From: UBA7332 sp051648105
GTDB taxonomy: Bacteria > Bacteroidota > Bacteroidia > Bacteroidales > UBA7332
Assembly: GCA_051648105.1 (NCBI GenBank)
Contig: JBOFEN010000056.1
Coordinates: 36,960-100,959, forward strand
DNA length: 64,000 nucleotides
Direction: 5' to 3'
Below, one piece after another: positions 35,898-43,677 of this stretch (its first letter is position 1; each line of letters opens with the position of its first letter). The translations under genes were made by a program, and so were the position numbers. The notes below the pieces were generated by a model that searched no databases, was not told the DNA's origin, and was given only the letters and a program-made list of their open reading frames with translations.

Positions 35898-36536
35898 TAC
35901 TCCTTACGTTTACGGTAATCAATCCCTACAAAGATATAACAAATATACATTCAAAAGTGTCAACCACTTAAAGTTATAACTATTTGATAGTGAAAAGAAG
36001 GAGGTTTATATCCAACCCTATTTTAAGCAAACAAATAAAAACTTTCACAAACAAAGAGTGCCTCTACACACCCCATTCGGGGTAACTATACAAAAGGCTG
36101 TGTGCAACTCCCAAAACACGTACATATTTCGGATAAAATACGTACGTATTTTGCTTGAAGTACGTACGTATTTCCACTCAAATACGTACGTATTTTGCTT
36201 GAAGTACGTACGTATTTCCACTCAAATACGTACGTATTTTTAGAGATACTCATAATCAGATAGTTAGAATGGGTAATTTGTCTCAATATTTAGGCACAAA
36301 CGACTCAATAGTTACAAACAGATATTAAATGCAGAATGTAAAAAGCAACAATCTAAATCATACATATTTAAATAGCGTTTACCATCAAAATATCACCCTC
36401 TATAGAGTGCCATTGAGATATTAATAGAGAGGATATCTATAGTATCAAAAAGAAAGTTATAGTAGAATATATCTATGCTTCTGGCTGATCTATTCCACTA
36501 TTTTTATTACTTTGCGCTGTAATTTATAATCAATCT
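35898..36536. other. 639-bp intergenic region carrying a palindrome array
   Basis: Between the divergent ATPase and M15-like lipoprotein genes. It contains the six-unit ACGTACGT array (36114-36239) and otherwise A+T-rich sequence. Open frames of about 60 residues on both strands over the array encode repeats of YVRI/RTYF and are side effects of the palindromic repeat, not genes. I find no tRNA fragment that would mark an integration end. Confidence 0.75.
36114..36239. repeat. Six-unit array of ACGTACGT palindromes with exact 22-bp period
   Basis: Units begin at 36114, 36136, 36158, 36180, 36202 and 36224, each 22 bp apart, with core AAATACGTACGTATTT. Units 2, 4 and 6 are perfect 16-bp palindromes; units 3 and 5 start AAGTACG; unit 1 is diverged (AAACACGTACATATTT). 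Linkers alternate (TGCTTG, CCACTC), so units 3-6 form two 44-bp blocks, a sign of recent duplication. Same unit and period as 2705-2787. Confidence 0.95.
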
Positions 36537-37199
36537 ATGTTTGCTAAACAAATACAAAAGATAGTTATCTTTGGTACGCTTATTGCTTCAACCCTTATTG
36601 TTGAGAGCTGCGGATCAAAGAAAGAGGAGCCAAGAGGTCCACACACAATAAAAGAGTTTAGAGGTGGATTCTCAAAAACCTTCAACGACCTTAACGACCT
36701 ACACATAAAGGCCGCAAGAGCTGTTGGTGGATCACCATATAAGAGTAGAGCAGACATTGATGAGCGACATAGACTAAAGGAGCTTGCAACAAATGAGCAC
36801 TACCATCTAGCCAAGCTTACACACTCGCTTCCCCTTCTTGAGCCTAAGGCAATTGATCTTCTTGAACAGATAGGTAAGAACTTTCGCGACTCACTTAAGA
36901 GCAAGTCTGCAACTGACCATAAGATAATTGTGACAAGCGTACTACGAACTCAAGAGGATATAAAAGGACTACAGAAGAAGAATAGTAACTCCAGTTCGAA
37001 CTCAGCCCACCTATATGGAACCACCTTCGACATAGCCCACGGGAGATTCGAACGCATGGCAGAGGTAGGCGAGGATATCAACCCACAGCTACTGCGTGCT
37101 GTGCTTGCTGAAGTGATTCGCGACCTACGCAATCTCAATAGATGCTACGTAAAGTATGAGGTAAAGCAATACTGCTTTCATATAACAGTGAGACCATAA
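36537..37199 (+). CDS. Lipoprotein with M15-like (D,D-carboxypeptidase-type) motif, DUF5715-like
   Basis: A 220-residue lipoprotein (lipobox IVESCGSKKEE). The central segment VTSVLRTQEDIKGLQKKNSNSSSNSAHLYGTTFDIAHGRF carries SxHxxGxxxD, the zinc-binding pattern of VanY/M15 peptidases. A second His appears at the end (YCFHITVRP), as expected for the third zinc ligand. It therefore probably cleaves or binds peptidoglycan stem peptides, or is a relative that has shifted function. It is shorter than DUF5715 members with extra domains. It lies 33 nt before the DUF2156 gene on the same strand. Confidence 0.82.
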   Translation: MFAKQIQKIVIFGTLIASTLIVESCGSKKEEPRGPHTIKEFRGGFSKTFNDLNDLHIKAARAVGGSPYKSRADIDERHRLKELATNEHYHLAKLTHSLPLLEPKAIDLLEQIGKNFRDSLKSKSATDHKIIVTSVLRTQEDIKGLQKKNSNSSSNSAHLYGTTFDIAHGRFERMAEVGEDINPQLLRAVLAEVIRDLRNLNRCYVKYEVKQYCFHITVRP

Positions 37200-37232
37200 A
37201 GCAGACTCATACTCAACTTATAGATTAATCCG

Positions 37233-38135
37233 ATGCTGACATTTAGACCCGTTACACTAGAGGAGCGACATATAGTTGAGCACTATATGCATCGCTATCC
37301 TAGAAGAGGACTCAACTACTCATTCGAGGTACTCTACCTATGGCAGGAGAGCTGCGAGTTTGAGATCGCTGAATATGAGGGCTTTCTTCTAATAAAGACA
37401 TTTATCAACTGCAACCACAACTTCCTCTTTCCCTTAGGAGAGGGCGATCTTCGAAAAGCAATAGAGCAGATGATGGCATACTCTAAAGCTAGGAAATGTA
37501 GCTTCAATATATATCAAATCCAGACTCAAGAGAGGGCTATGCTTGAAGAGCTATTCCCGAATAGATTCAACTTTGAGGAGCAGCGCAATGAGATGGAGTA
37601 TATATACCTCAGAGAGAAGCTCTCTTCTCTACAGGGCAAGAAGCTTCAGTCGAAGCGAAACCATATTAACGCTCTAACAAAGGAGCATAAGTGGAGCTTC
37701 GAGAAGATCACATGTGAGAATATACAGGAGTGCATAGAGCTGAACGAAATCTGGAAAGAGGAGCTGGAGGATAGAGAGAATCGCCAGATTATGATGGAGA
37801 ATGAGGCCTTGGAAAAGGGCTTTAAGAATCTATTCAAACTAAAACTTCAAGGAGGAGCGGTGCGTATTGACAATAAGATTGAGGCATTTTCAATAGGCAC
37901 ACAACTGACCCACGACACATATCTTGTACTTTTTGAGAAGGCTAATGCAGAGATTAGAGGTGCATATCCACTGATCAACCGCGAGTTCATAAGCAACTTA
38001 GTTGACCCATCAATAGTATATATCAATAGAGCTGAAGATGCAGGAGAAGAGGGACTTAGGAAAGCTAAGCTATCCTACTATCCAGATATATTAGAGCCTC
38101 TTTATATGGCTAACGAAAAAGTGGTAGTTGATTAA
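37233..38135 (+). CDS. DUF2156 / phosphatidylglycerol lysyltransferase-like acyltransferase
   Basis: A 300-residue protein with the tandem GNAT fold of the LPG_synthase_C (DUF2156) family. Recognisable segments are MLTFRPVTLEERHIVEHYMHRYPRRGLNYSF at the N-terminus, LQGKKLQSKRNHINALTKEH at about residue 137 and INREFISNLVDPSIVYINRAEDAGEEGLRKAKLSYYP near the end. It lacks the membrane domain of MprF. In other bacteria the domain transfers an aminoacyl group from tRNA to a lipid or peptide; the substrate here is unknown. Its last codons and stop overlap those of pdxB within a palindrome. Confidence 0.88.
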   Translation: MLTFRPVTLEERHIVEHYMHRYPRRGLNYSFEVLYLWQESCEFEIAEYEGFLLIKTFINCNHNFLFPLGEGDLRKAIEQMMAYSKARKCSFNIYQIQTQERAMLEELFPNRFNFEEQRNEMEYIYLREKLSSLQGKKLQSKRNHINALTKEHKWSFEKITCENIQECIELNEIWKEELEDRENRQIMMENEALEKGFKNLFKLKLQGGAVRIDNKIEAFSIGTQLTHDTYLVLFEKANAEIRGAYPLINREFISNLVDPSIVYINRAEDAGEEGLRKAKLSYYPDILEPLYMANEKVVVD

Positions 38136-38146
38136 TCAACTACCAC
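38121..38146. terminator. 26-bp perfect palindrome spanning both convergent stop codons
   Basis: GTGGTAGTTGATT at 38121-38133 and its complement at 38134-38146 form a perfect palindrome. Both genes use it to encode the same C-terminus, VVVD-stop, and they overlap by 4 nt (38132-38135). On the minus strand it is followed by a T-run (38120 down to 38116), so it can act as the pdxB terminator while being coding sequence for the opposite gene. Confidence 0.8.
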
Positions 38147-39253
38147 AAAACCTAACTCACCAAATAGATCTACCAATCTGCTTGGTGAGTTCTTTATATC
38201 ATATGCACAGAAGTCTCGTCGAAGAGGATAGCCATTACGCATCCTTAGGAATCCCTCGGGTGATGCCTTCAGATCTTGGCTCTCTTGATCAATATGATAG
38301 GTTGCTAGAATGGATTCACAAAGCACATCCTTAGCAAAAACTCTACAATCAATGTGAGGGTTAGTTGGCTCTGGCAACTTAAGGATATTACTATCCACAT
38401 CAATATCGAAGAATCGAGCCATTGACTCGACACTCATCCTTGTGCCATTGAACTTACCATCCCTTGAGAATCCTGCTATGTGAGGCGTCGCAACCCTCAC
38501 TCGTGATAGCAATTCCCTATTAATATGTGGCTCTTTCTCCCAACAATCAATTATCATGTCACTAACCAAACCACTATCGTAGGCACTCACCATAGCCTCC
38601 TCATCTATAATACCCCCGCGAGCAGCATTAATTATCACAGGAGATTTAGCTAGTTTAGCGAAGAACTCTTGGCTGGCTAGGTGGAAGGTTGGGTGGTCAC
38701 CCTCACGCTTCATCGGCGTGTGAAACGTGATAATATCACACTTCTCTGCGATCTCATCGAGCGATACAAAAGCCTCACCACCTTCGCGCTCAGCACGAGG
38801 AGGGTCATTCAATAACACTCTCATACCTATCGCCTTACAAGCTCTTTGGATCTCACCTCCAATATTACCCACACCTACAATGCCAATGCATAGATCTGAT
38901 AGTTTAACCTCTCGCTCTAATGCTATAAGTGATAAAGAAGCTAAGATATATGAAAGGACAGAACCTTTATTACACCCTGGAGCATTCTTCCACTCTATGC
39001 CATGCTCTGCACAATAGGCTCTATCTATGTGATCAAACCCAATGGAGGCAGTACCAATATACTTAACTGCACTACCATCAAGCAACTTACTATTGCACAC
39101 CACAGGAGTACGAACAAATAGTACATTAGCATCGGCAATACTATCCCTAGAGAAATCACCAGTAGGAATAAATTTCACATTAGTGAAAGGGCTCAACAAG
39201 ATCTCTAATCCTGGTATCTTGTCATCAGCTACAATAACTATATTCTCAAACAT
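38132..39253 (-). CDS. pdxB: Erythronate-4-phosphate dehydrogenase
   Basis: A 373-residue D-2-hydroxyacid dehydrogenase of the DXP-dependent vitamin B6 pathway, oxidising 4-phosphoerythronate. YIGTASIGFDHID and GIEWKNAPGCNKGSV are typical of PdxB. The NAD-binding loop is CIGIVGVGNIGGEIQ (about residues 122-136). Catalytic Arg, Glu and His lie in INAARGGIIDEEAM, WEKEPHIN and TPHIAGFSRDGK. The C-terminal dimerisation domain is present. It starts 75 nt after trpS and shares its 3' end with the DUF2156 gene. Confidence 0.95.
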   Translation of the reverse strand: MFENIVIVADDKIPGLEILLSPFTNVKFIPTGDFSRDSIADANVLFVRTPVVCNSKLLDGSAVKYIGTASIGFDHIDRAYCAEHGIEWKNAPGCNKGSVLSYILASLSLIALEREVKLSDLCIGIVGVGNIGGEIQRACKAIGMRVLLNDPPRAEREGGEAFVSLDEIAEKCDIITFHTPMKREGDHPTFHLASQEFFAKLAKSPVIINAARGGIIDEEAMVSAYDSGLVSDMIIDCWEKEPHINRELLSRVRVATPHIAGFSRDGKFNGTRMSVESMARFFDIDVDSNILKLPEPTNPHIDCRVFAKDVLCESILATYHIDQESQDLKASPEGFLRMRNGYPLRRDFCAYDIKNSPSRLVDLFGELGFVVVD

Positions 39254-39273
39254 AACTATTAACCTTCGATTCT

Positions 39274-39304
39274 AAAAAGGGCAACCCCCAGTAGGAGTTG
39301 CCCT
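39274..39304 (-). terminator. Intrinsic terminator after trpS
   Basis: AGGGCAAC at 39278-39285 pairs with GTTGCCCT at 39297-39304. On the minus strand the stem runs into TTTTTAGA. It lies between the trpS stop and the pdxB start. Confidence 0.7.
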
Positions 39305-39327
39305 CTATGATATAGAGTAGAAAAAAA

Positions 39328-40323
39328 TTAGAACGACTTAAAGCCCATGATTTCACGAACCTCACGAAGAGTTTTTCGTGCACTCTCACGCGCCTTCTCA
39401 GCACCCATCTCTGCCACACGGCGAAGATAAACATCATCGGCTTGAATCTCAAGAATACGCTCGCGGATTGGCGAGGTAGTATTGATGATATCTTCAGCCA
39501 ACTGCTTCTTCATATCGCCGTAGCGTATCTCACAGCTGTTGTATTTATCCTCAAAGTAGCTAAGAGTATCCTCAGAAGATACAACTTTCATGATAGTGAA
39601 TAGGTTTTCGATAACCTCAGGCTTCACACTGTTCATCTCCGTAGGTCCAGAGTCTGTAACGGCTCTTTTCACCTTCTTCAAGATAGCACTCGGCTCATCA
39701 CCAAGGTAGATACAGTTGCCTTCTGATTTACCCATCTTACCGCTTCCATCAAGTCCTGGTATCTTAATCAGCTCCGAACCGAAGTTGTAGGCTTGAGGCT
39801 GTGGAAAGTACTCCACCCCATAGAAGTAGTTAAACCTCTGTGCAAAGTTACGAGTCATCTCGAGGTGCTGCTCTTGATCCTTACCCACAGGCACCTTAGT
39901 AGCGTGGTGCAAAAGTATATCGGCAGCCATAAGCACAGGGTATGTCAATAGACCAGCATTAACATTGTTCTCCTGCTTACGCACTTTGTCCTTGAATGAT
40001 GTTGTCTTCTCCAACTCACCCTTGTAGGCGTGCATATTAAGAAGCAGATAGAGCTCAGTAACCTCAGGCACATCACTCTGTACAAATATTGTTGATGCTT
40101 CAGGATCAAGACCCGCAGCCAAATACTCAGCTAATACATTTCTTACATTCGTATGCAAAAGCTTAGGATCTGGGTGTGTTGTCAATGAGTGATAGTCAGC
40201 AATAAAGAAGAAGCAGTTCTGCTCGTGCTGCATCTTTATAAAGTTACGTAGAGCACCAAAGTAGTTGCCCAAGTGCAAGTTACCCGTCGAGCGGATACCA
40301 CTTACTACAGTTTCCTTCATCAT
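39328..40323 (-). CDS. trpS: Tryptophanyl-tRNA synthetase
   Basis: A 331-residue class I synthetase. Motifs are STGNLHLGNYFGALRNF (HIGH type, about residues 12-28), FFIADYHSLTT, PVGKDQEQHLEMTRNFAQRFN and the KMSKS equivalent DGSGKMGKSEGN (about 195-206). Length is normal. Two adjacent ATG codons (40323 and 40320) are possible starts. It follows mnmA by 85 nt on the same strand. Confidence 0.97.
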   Translation of the reverse strand: MMKETVVSGIRSTGNLHLGNYFGALRNFIKMQHEQNCFFFIADYHSLTTHPDPKLLHTNVRNVLAEYLAAGLDPEASTIFVQSDVPEVTELYLLLNMHAYKGELEKTTSFKDKVRKQENNVNAGLLTYPVLMAADILLHHATKVPVGKDQEQHLEMTRNFAQRFNYFYGVEYFPQPQAYNFGSELIKIPGLDGSGKMGKSEGNCIYLGDEPSAILKKVKRAVTDSGPTEMNSVKPEVIENLFTIMKVVSSEDTLSYFEDKYNSCEIRYGDMKKQLAEDIINTTSPIRERILEIQADDVYLRRVAEMGAEKARESARKTLREVREIMGFKSF

Positions 40324-40408
40324 ATATGTATGATTATTTAATATCCTATTTAAATTTTAAGTAAGCAAAAATAGATAATGTTGAGCTATCACCATAATAA
40401 TTCGGTAG

Positions 40409-41461
40409 TTAATCCTCTGCCGAAACGATGATTCCTCCGCCAACAACTCTATCTCCAATATAGAAAACAGCAGATTGACCAGGCGCTATTGAGTGTTCTG
40501 CCTCATCAAACCTTACTCTAGCACCACCTCCATCAAGAAGTTCGACTGTAGCTCTACGCTGCTGTTTGCGATAGCGTATGCGACAGATGAGATCCTCAGA
40601 TAGTAGATTCTCTTTGGTTATGAAGCAAACATCCTTTAGAAGCATACCCATATGGTACATCTCATCAAGGTTTGCAAGAACAACCTCATTGGTCTCCGGT
40701 CGTAACTCCTTTACAAAAACTGCCTTCTGGAAGTTTAATCCTAGTCCTCTGCGTTGGCCAACAGTGTAAAACGGAACACCTTTATGGCGACCTAATACCT
40801 CACCACTGCTAGAGACAAAGTTTCCAACATTGATGAGTGAAGAGTCAACTCGAGAGGCCAGAAAAGGTCGATAGTCGCCAGGGCAAAAGCAAACGCCCAA
40901 ACTATCGCGCTTGGTAGCTGCTCGCTCAAATCCACGACTAGCGGCAAACTCTCTCACCTCAACCTTGCTCATACCTCCAAGAGGAAGAAGCATCTTGGAG
41001 AGGATATCTTGTCCTAAGCCCCAAAGGAAAAATGATTGGTCCTTGTCTGGATCCAAGCCCTGACGGACATAGTATAATCCATCATCGTGCTTCTCAACTA
41101 TCACATAGTGTCCAGTTGAGATATAGTCAATAGACTCCTCATCTGCTATGTCGGCAAGTAGTCGCCATTTGAGTTCATTGTTACATATAACACAAGGCAC
41201 AGGAGTTCGCCCAGCCATATATTCGTCAACAAAGTAGCTCAATATCTTAGATTCAAAACGCTCGCGAGCATCGAACACTCTATGTTCAATACCTAGCCTA
41301 AGAGCTAGCTCCTGAGCATCTTTAATGTGAACTGCACTATCCTCAGTATCATAAAACCTGAAGGTAACACCGATAACCTCGTAACCCGCCTCCTGCAATA
41401 AGATTGCTGAAACTGAGCTATCCGTACCTCCACTCATCCCCAACAGTACACGCTTATTCAT
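40409..41461 (-). CDS. mnmA: tRNA-specific 2-thiouridylase
   Basis: A 350-residue PP-loop ATPase that thiolates U34 of tRNA-Lys, -Glu and -Gln. The PP-loop reads LLGMSGGTDSSVSAILL; most MnmA proteins have SGGVDSS, and the Thr variant is seen in Bacteroidales paralogues. The catalytic cysteines are in TPVPCVICNNELKW and LGVCFCPGDYRPF. The C-terminal barrel includes FYTVGQRRGLG and AIAPGQSAVFY-like sequence. The ATG at 41461 is preferred over an in-frame TTG at 41464. It begins 5 nt after the thioredoxin stop. Confidence 0.94.
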   Translation of the reverse strand: MNKRVLLGMSGGTDSSVSAILLQEAGYEVIGVTFRFYDTEDSAVHIKDAQELALRLGIEHRVFDARERFESKILSYFVDEYMAGRTPVPCVICNNELKWRLLADIADEESIDYISTGHYVIVEKHDDGLYYVRQGLDPDKDQSFFLWGLGQDILSKMLLPLGGMSKVEVREFAASRGFERAATKRDSLGVCFCPGDYRPFLASRVDSSLINVGNFVSSSGEVLGRHKGVPFYTVGQRRGLGLNFQKAVFVKELRPETNEVVLANLDEMYHMGMLLKDVCFITKENLLSEDLICRIRYRKQQRRATVELLDGGGARVRFDEAEHSIAPGQSAVFYIGDRVVGGGIIVSAED

Positions 41462-41466
41462 CAAGC

Positions 41467-41916
41467 TTACTTAACTTTAAGTATGTCACCAATGAGAGTA
41501 ACAAGCTCCGCTTTGCTCTTAAGGCCCATCACAGCTTGAGGGTCGCCTTTAGCAGGCACAAAAAGGAGAGTAGGCAAACTTTGTACACCCAACTCGCCAG
41601 CAAGCTTGCGCTCAACCTCAGTATCTACCTTCACGATACGCACCTTGCCTTTGTACTCCTTAGCTAACTCATCAAGAATAGGAGCAATACGCTTGCATGG
41701 CCCACACCAATCAGCGTAGAAGTCAATGATCATAGGTGTTGTACCCTTATATTCCCACTTAGCATCAGGTTTAGTATGGTCAAAAACCTCGCTAATAAAC
41801 TCTGTTCTGTTCATCTTTGTCACCGTACCAGCAGCAACTTTACTCAAAGACTGAGCGCTAACAATAGCACTGAAAGCCACGAAGAGTATCAAAAAAATTC
41901 TAGATCTCATAAACAT
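41467..41916 (-). CDS. Exported thioredoxin-like protein
   Basis: A 149-residue thioredoxin-fold protein with a signal peptide (MFMRSRIFLILFVAFSAIVSAQ). The redox site is DFYADWCGPCKRIAPILDELAKEY, with WCGPC, and the cis-Pro loop is VQSLPTLLFVP. Length and the classical WCGPC suggest a disulfide reductase in the periplasm rather than a TlpA-type protein with an insert. I start at 41916; 41910 is also possible, and the longer open frame begins with TTG. It is the first gene of a run with mnmA and trpS. Confidence 0.92.
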   Translation of the reverse strand: MFMRSRIFLILFVAFSAIVSAQSLSKVAAGTVTKMNRTEFISEVFDHTKPDAKWEYKGTTPMIIDFYADWCGPCKRIAPILDELAKEYKGKVRIVKVDTEVERKLAGELGVQSLPTLLFVPAKGDPQAVMGLKSKAELVTLIGDILKVK

Positions 41917-42019
41917 AATGATTAATCGTTTATTATGATGAAACAATCAAGCCTCATCAAAGTTCCTGCTAAAATAGGGAATCTCTTTTAATTAGAGACT
42001 ATTTAGACGATTTTTCAAT

Positions 42020-42027
42020 TAACTTTG
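42020..42027 (+). promoter_or_regulatory. -7 element for metA
   Basis: TAACTTTG matches TAnnTTTG, 41 nt before the ATG at 42068. The -33 position has no clear TTTG. The leader is too short for a SAM riboswitch. Confidence 0.4.
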
Positions 42028-42067
42028 CAATACTATTTTGTTCAATTTACGACACAATCGCAAAGCT

Positions 42068-42946
42068 ATGATAGAGAACCTAGATCCAAATCTGCCAGCC
42101 ATCGAGATGCTGCTAGCAGAGAACATTAGGGTAGAACCAGAGAGTATCTCAAGCGTTAAACCTCTCCGAATAGCGCTCTTGAACCTAATGCCCATAAAGC
42201 AGACAACAGAGTGTGATTTCATTAGGCTACTCACCAACAGCTCTCTTTCGATAGAGCTAACCCTGCTTCACATAAAGGAGCACGTCTCAAAGAACACTCC
42301 TATGGAGCATATCGAGAGATTCTACAAATCATTTGAGGAGGTTGAACAAGAGACGTTTGATGGACTAATAGTGACCGGCGCTCCTCTTGAGCATCTACCA
42401 TTCGAGGAGGTCAACTACTGGCCACAGATAGAAAAGATATTCAATTGGGCTCGCTCGAACGTAAACTCAACCATCTATATCTGTTGGGCTGCACAGGCTG
42501 CTCTCTATCACTTCTACGGTGTAGAGAAAAGGGTATTAAAAAGCAAGTTGTTCGGCATATTTGATCACACAGTAAACATTCATAATCATCCTATTGTGGC
42601 TGGATTTGATGATAAGTTCTCAGCTCCTCACAGCCGTTATACAGAGATCAAACACAAAGAGATTGCCTCAATCAAAGGGCTAAAGATTATTGCCGAATCG
42701 GACAAAGCTGGGGTATATATCATAGAAGATGGCAAGCATAAGGAGATCTTCGTAACTGGACACTCAGAATATGCTCCTCTCACACTTCACGAGGAGTATC
42801 AAAGAGATCTTGCTAAGTTTTTGCCAATAGATATCCCTTGCAACTACTACCCTAACGACGATATGACTAAAGCTCCAATTGTTACATGGCGTGGGCATGC
42901 AAACCTACTCTTTGGCAACTGGATCAATAACTACGTAAATAAATAA
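42068..42946 (+). CDS. metA: Homoserine O-acyltransferase (MetA type)
   Basis: A 292-residue enzyme that acylates homoserine for methionine synthesis. MIENLDPNLPAIEMLLAENI is the normal opening; an in-frame TTG ten codons upstream is unlikely as a start. The nucleophile Cys is in IYICWAAQAALYHFYGV (about residue 142). The His/Glu pair is in FVTGHSEYAPLTLHEEY (about 235). KPLRIALLNLMPIKQTTE is conserved. Whether it uses succinyl- or acetyl-CoA cannot be decided from these motifs. It is followed 12 nt later by the SIS-domain gene. Confidence 0.96.
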   Translation: MIENLDPNLPAIEMLLAENIRVEPESISSVKPLRIALLNLMPIKQTTECDFIRLLTNSSLSIELTLLHIKEHVSKNTPMEHIERFYKSFEEVEQETFDGLIVTGAPLEHLPFEEVNYWPQIEKIFNWARSNVNSTIYICWAAQAALYHFYGVEKRVLKSKLFGIFDHTVNIHNHPIVAGFDDKFSAPHSRYTEIKHKEIASIKGLKIIAESDKAGVYIIEDGKHKEIFVTGHSEYAPLTLHEEYQRDLAKFLPIDIPCNYYPNDDMTKAPIVTWRGHANLLFGNWINNYVNK

Positions 42947-42958
42947 CAACAAGAATAT

Positions 42959-43579
42959 ATGAATACAATGAAAGATAGCATTCAAGAGATTCTTCGTCGC
43001 GAAGCGGATGCAATTCTAAACCTACCTGTTACTGATCAGTTTGAGAAGGCTATTGACCTAATCATTGAGGCTGTTCACACAAACCGTGGTAAGCTTGTAA
43101 CGAGTGGTATGGGGAAAGCTGGTCAGATAGCTCATAACATATCCACAACCTTCGCTTCTACTGGAACACCAGCTATATTCCTTCACCCTTCTGAGGCTCA
43201 GCATGGTGACCTTGGTGTGGTACAGGAGAATGATATCATGCTTTTGATCTCAAACTCTGGTAAGACTCGTGAGATACTTGAATTGATACTACTTGCTCGC
43301 CGATTGAGACCCAACATCAAGTTTATTGTGATCACTGCCAACGGCGAGAGTCAACTAGCAAAAGAGGCTGATGCTACTCTTTTAACTGGTGCACCAGCTG
43401 AGGTTTGTCCACTAGGGCTTACACCTACAACTTCAACAACTATGATGACTGTCATTGGGGACATACTCGTGGTTGGTACAATGAAAAAGACCAATTTCTC
43501 AAATGAAGAGTATGCAAAACGCCATCACGGAGGATATCTAGGTGAGCAGTCGCGCAAACAGACTCAAGAGAATAAATAA
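42959..43579 (+). CDS. SIS-domain sugar-phosphate isomerase (KdsD/GutQ-like, no CBS domains)
   Basis: A 206-residue SIS protein. GKLVTSGMGKAGQIAHNISTTFASTGTPAIFLHPSEAQHGDLGVVQ and LLISNSGKTREILELI match the arabinose-5-phosphate isomerase group that supplies KDO synthesis. It ends after PLGLTPTTSTTMMTVIGDIL plus a short tail and so lacks the two CBS domains of full-length KdsD. Similar short forms occur in Bacteroidales. Placement after metA is probably co-transcription without a shared pathway. Substrate assignment is by family only. Confidence 0.88.
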   Translation: MNTMKDSIQEILRREADAILNLPVTDQFEKAIDLIIEAVHTNRGKLVTSGMGKAGQIAHNISTTFASTGTPAIFLHPSEAQHGDLGVVQENDIMLLISNSGKTREILELILLARRLRPNIKFIVITANGESQLAKEADATLLTGAPAEVCPLGLTPTTSTTMMTVIGDILVVGTMKKTNFSNEEYAKRHHGGYLGEQSRKQTQENK

Positions 43580-43590
43580 TCAACCATAAA

Positions 43591-43640
43591 TATGTAGGGC
43601 CGTTGCAACAGATGTTTGCAACGGCCCTACATATTTAATT
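43591..43640 (+). terminator. Strong terminator between the SIS gene and the second SusD
   Basis: An 18-bp perfect stem (43591-43608 with 43616-43633, core GTAGGGCCGTTGCAA) and a 7-nt loop, followed by TTTAATTT. It separates two convergent transcripts and may act in both directions. Confidence 0.88.
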
Positions 43641-43677
43641 TACAAATAAGATATTGTTATCTTATTAGGTGAAGTAA

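Noticed and set aside
36114..36239. CRISPR array
   Set aside because: The repeats are 16-bp palindromes with 6-nt linkers, far too short for CRISPR repeats and spacers. No cas genes are present in the window.
36058..36286. Open frames of about 60 residues on both strands over the palindrome array
   Set aside because: They exist because the 22-bp palindromic unit lacks stop codons in these frames. The products are simple repeats of YVR/RTYF-like residues with no start signals.
34266..36536. Integrated element bounded by a tRNA 3'-end duplication
   Set aside because: I searched by eye for GGTTCGAGTCCGC and parts of it in 34.3-36.5 kb and found no second copy, and no integrase gene is present.
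40409..41461. Inactive MnmA because of SGGTDSS in place of SGGVDSS
   Set aside because: The Val-to-Thr change sits at a tolerated position and the remaining PP-loop and both catalytic cysteines are intact, so loss of function is not indicated.
41900..42067. SAM-type riboswitch upstream of metA
   Set aside because: Only about 40 nt lie between the -7 element and the start codon, and I see no matching pseudoknot or conserved core.
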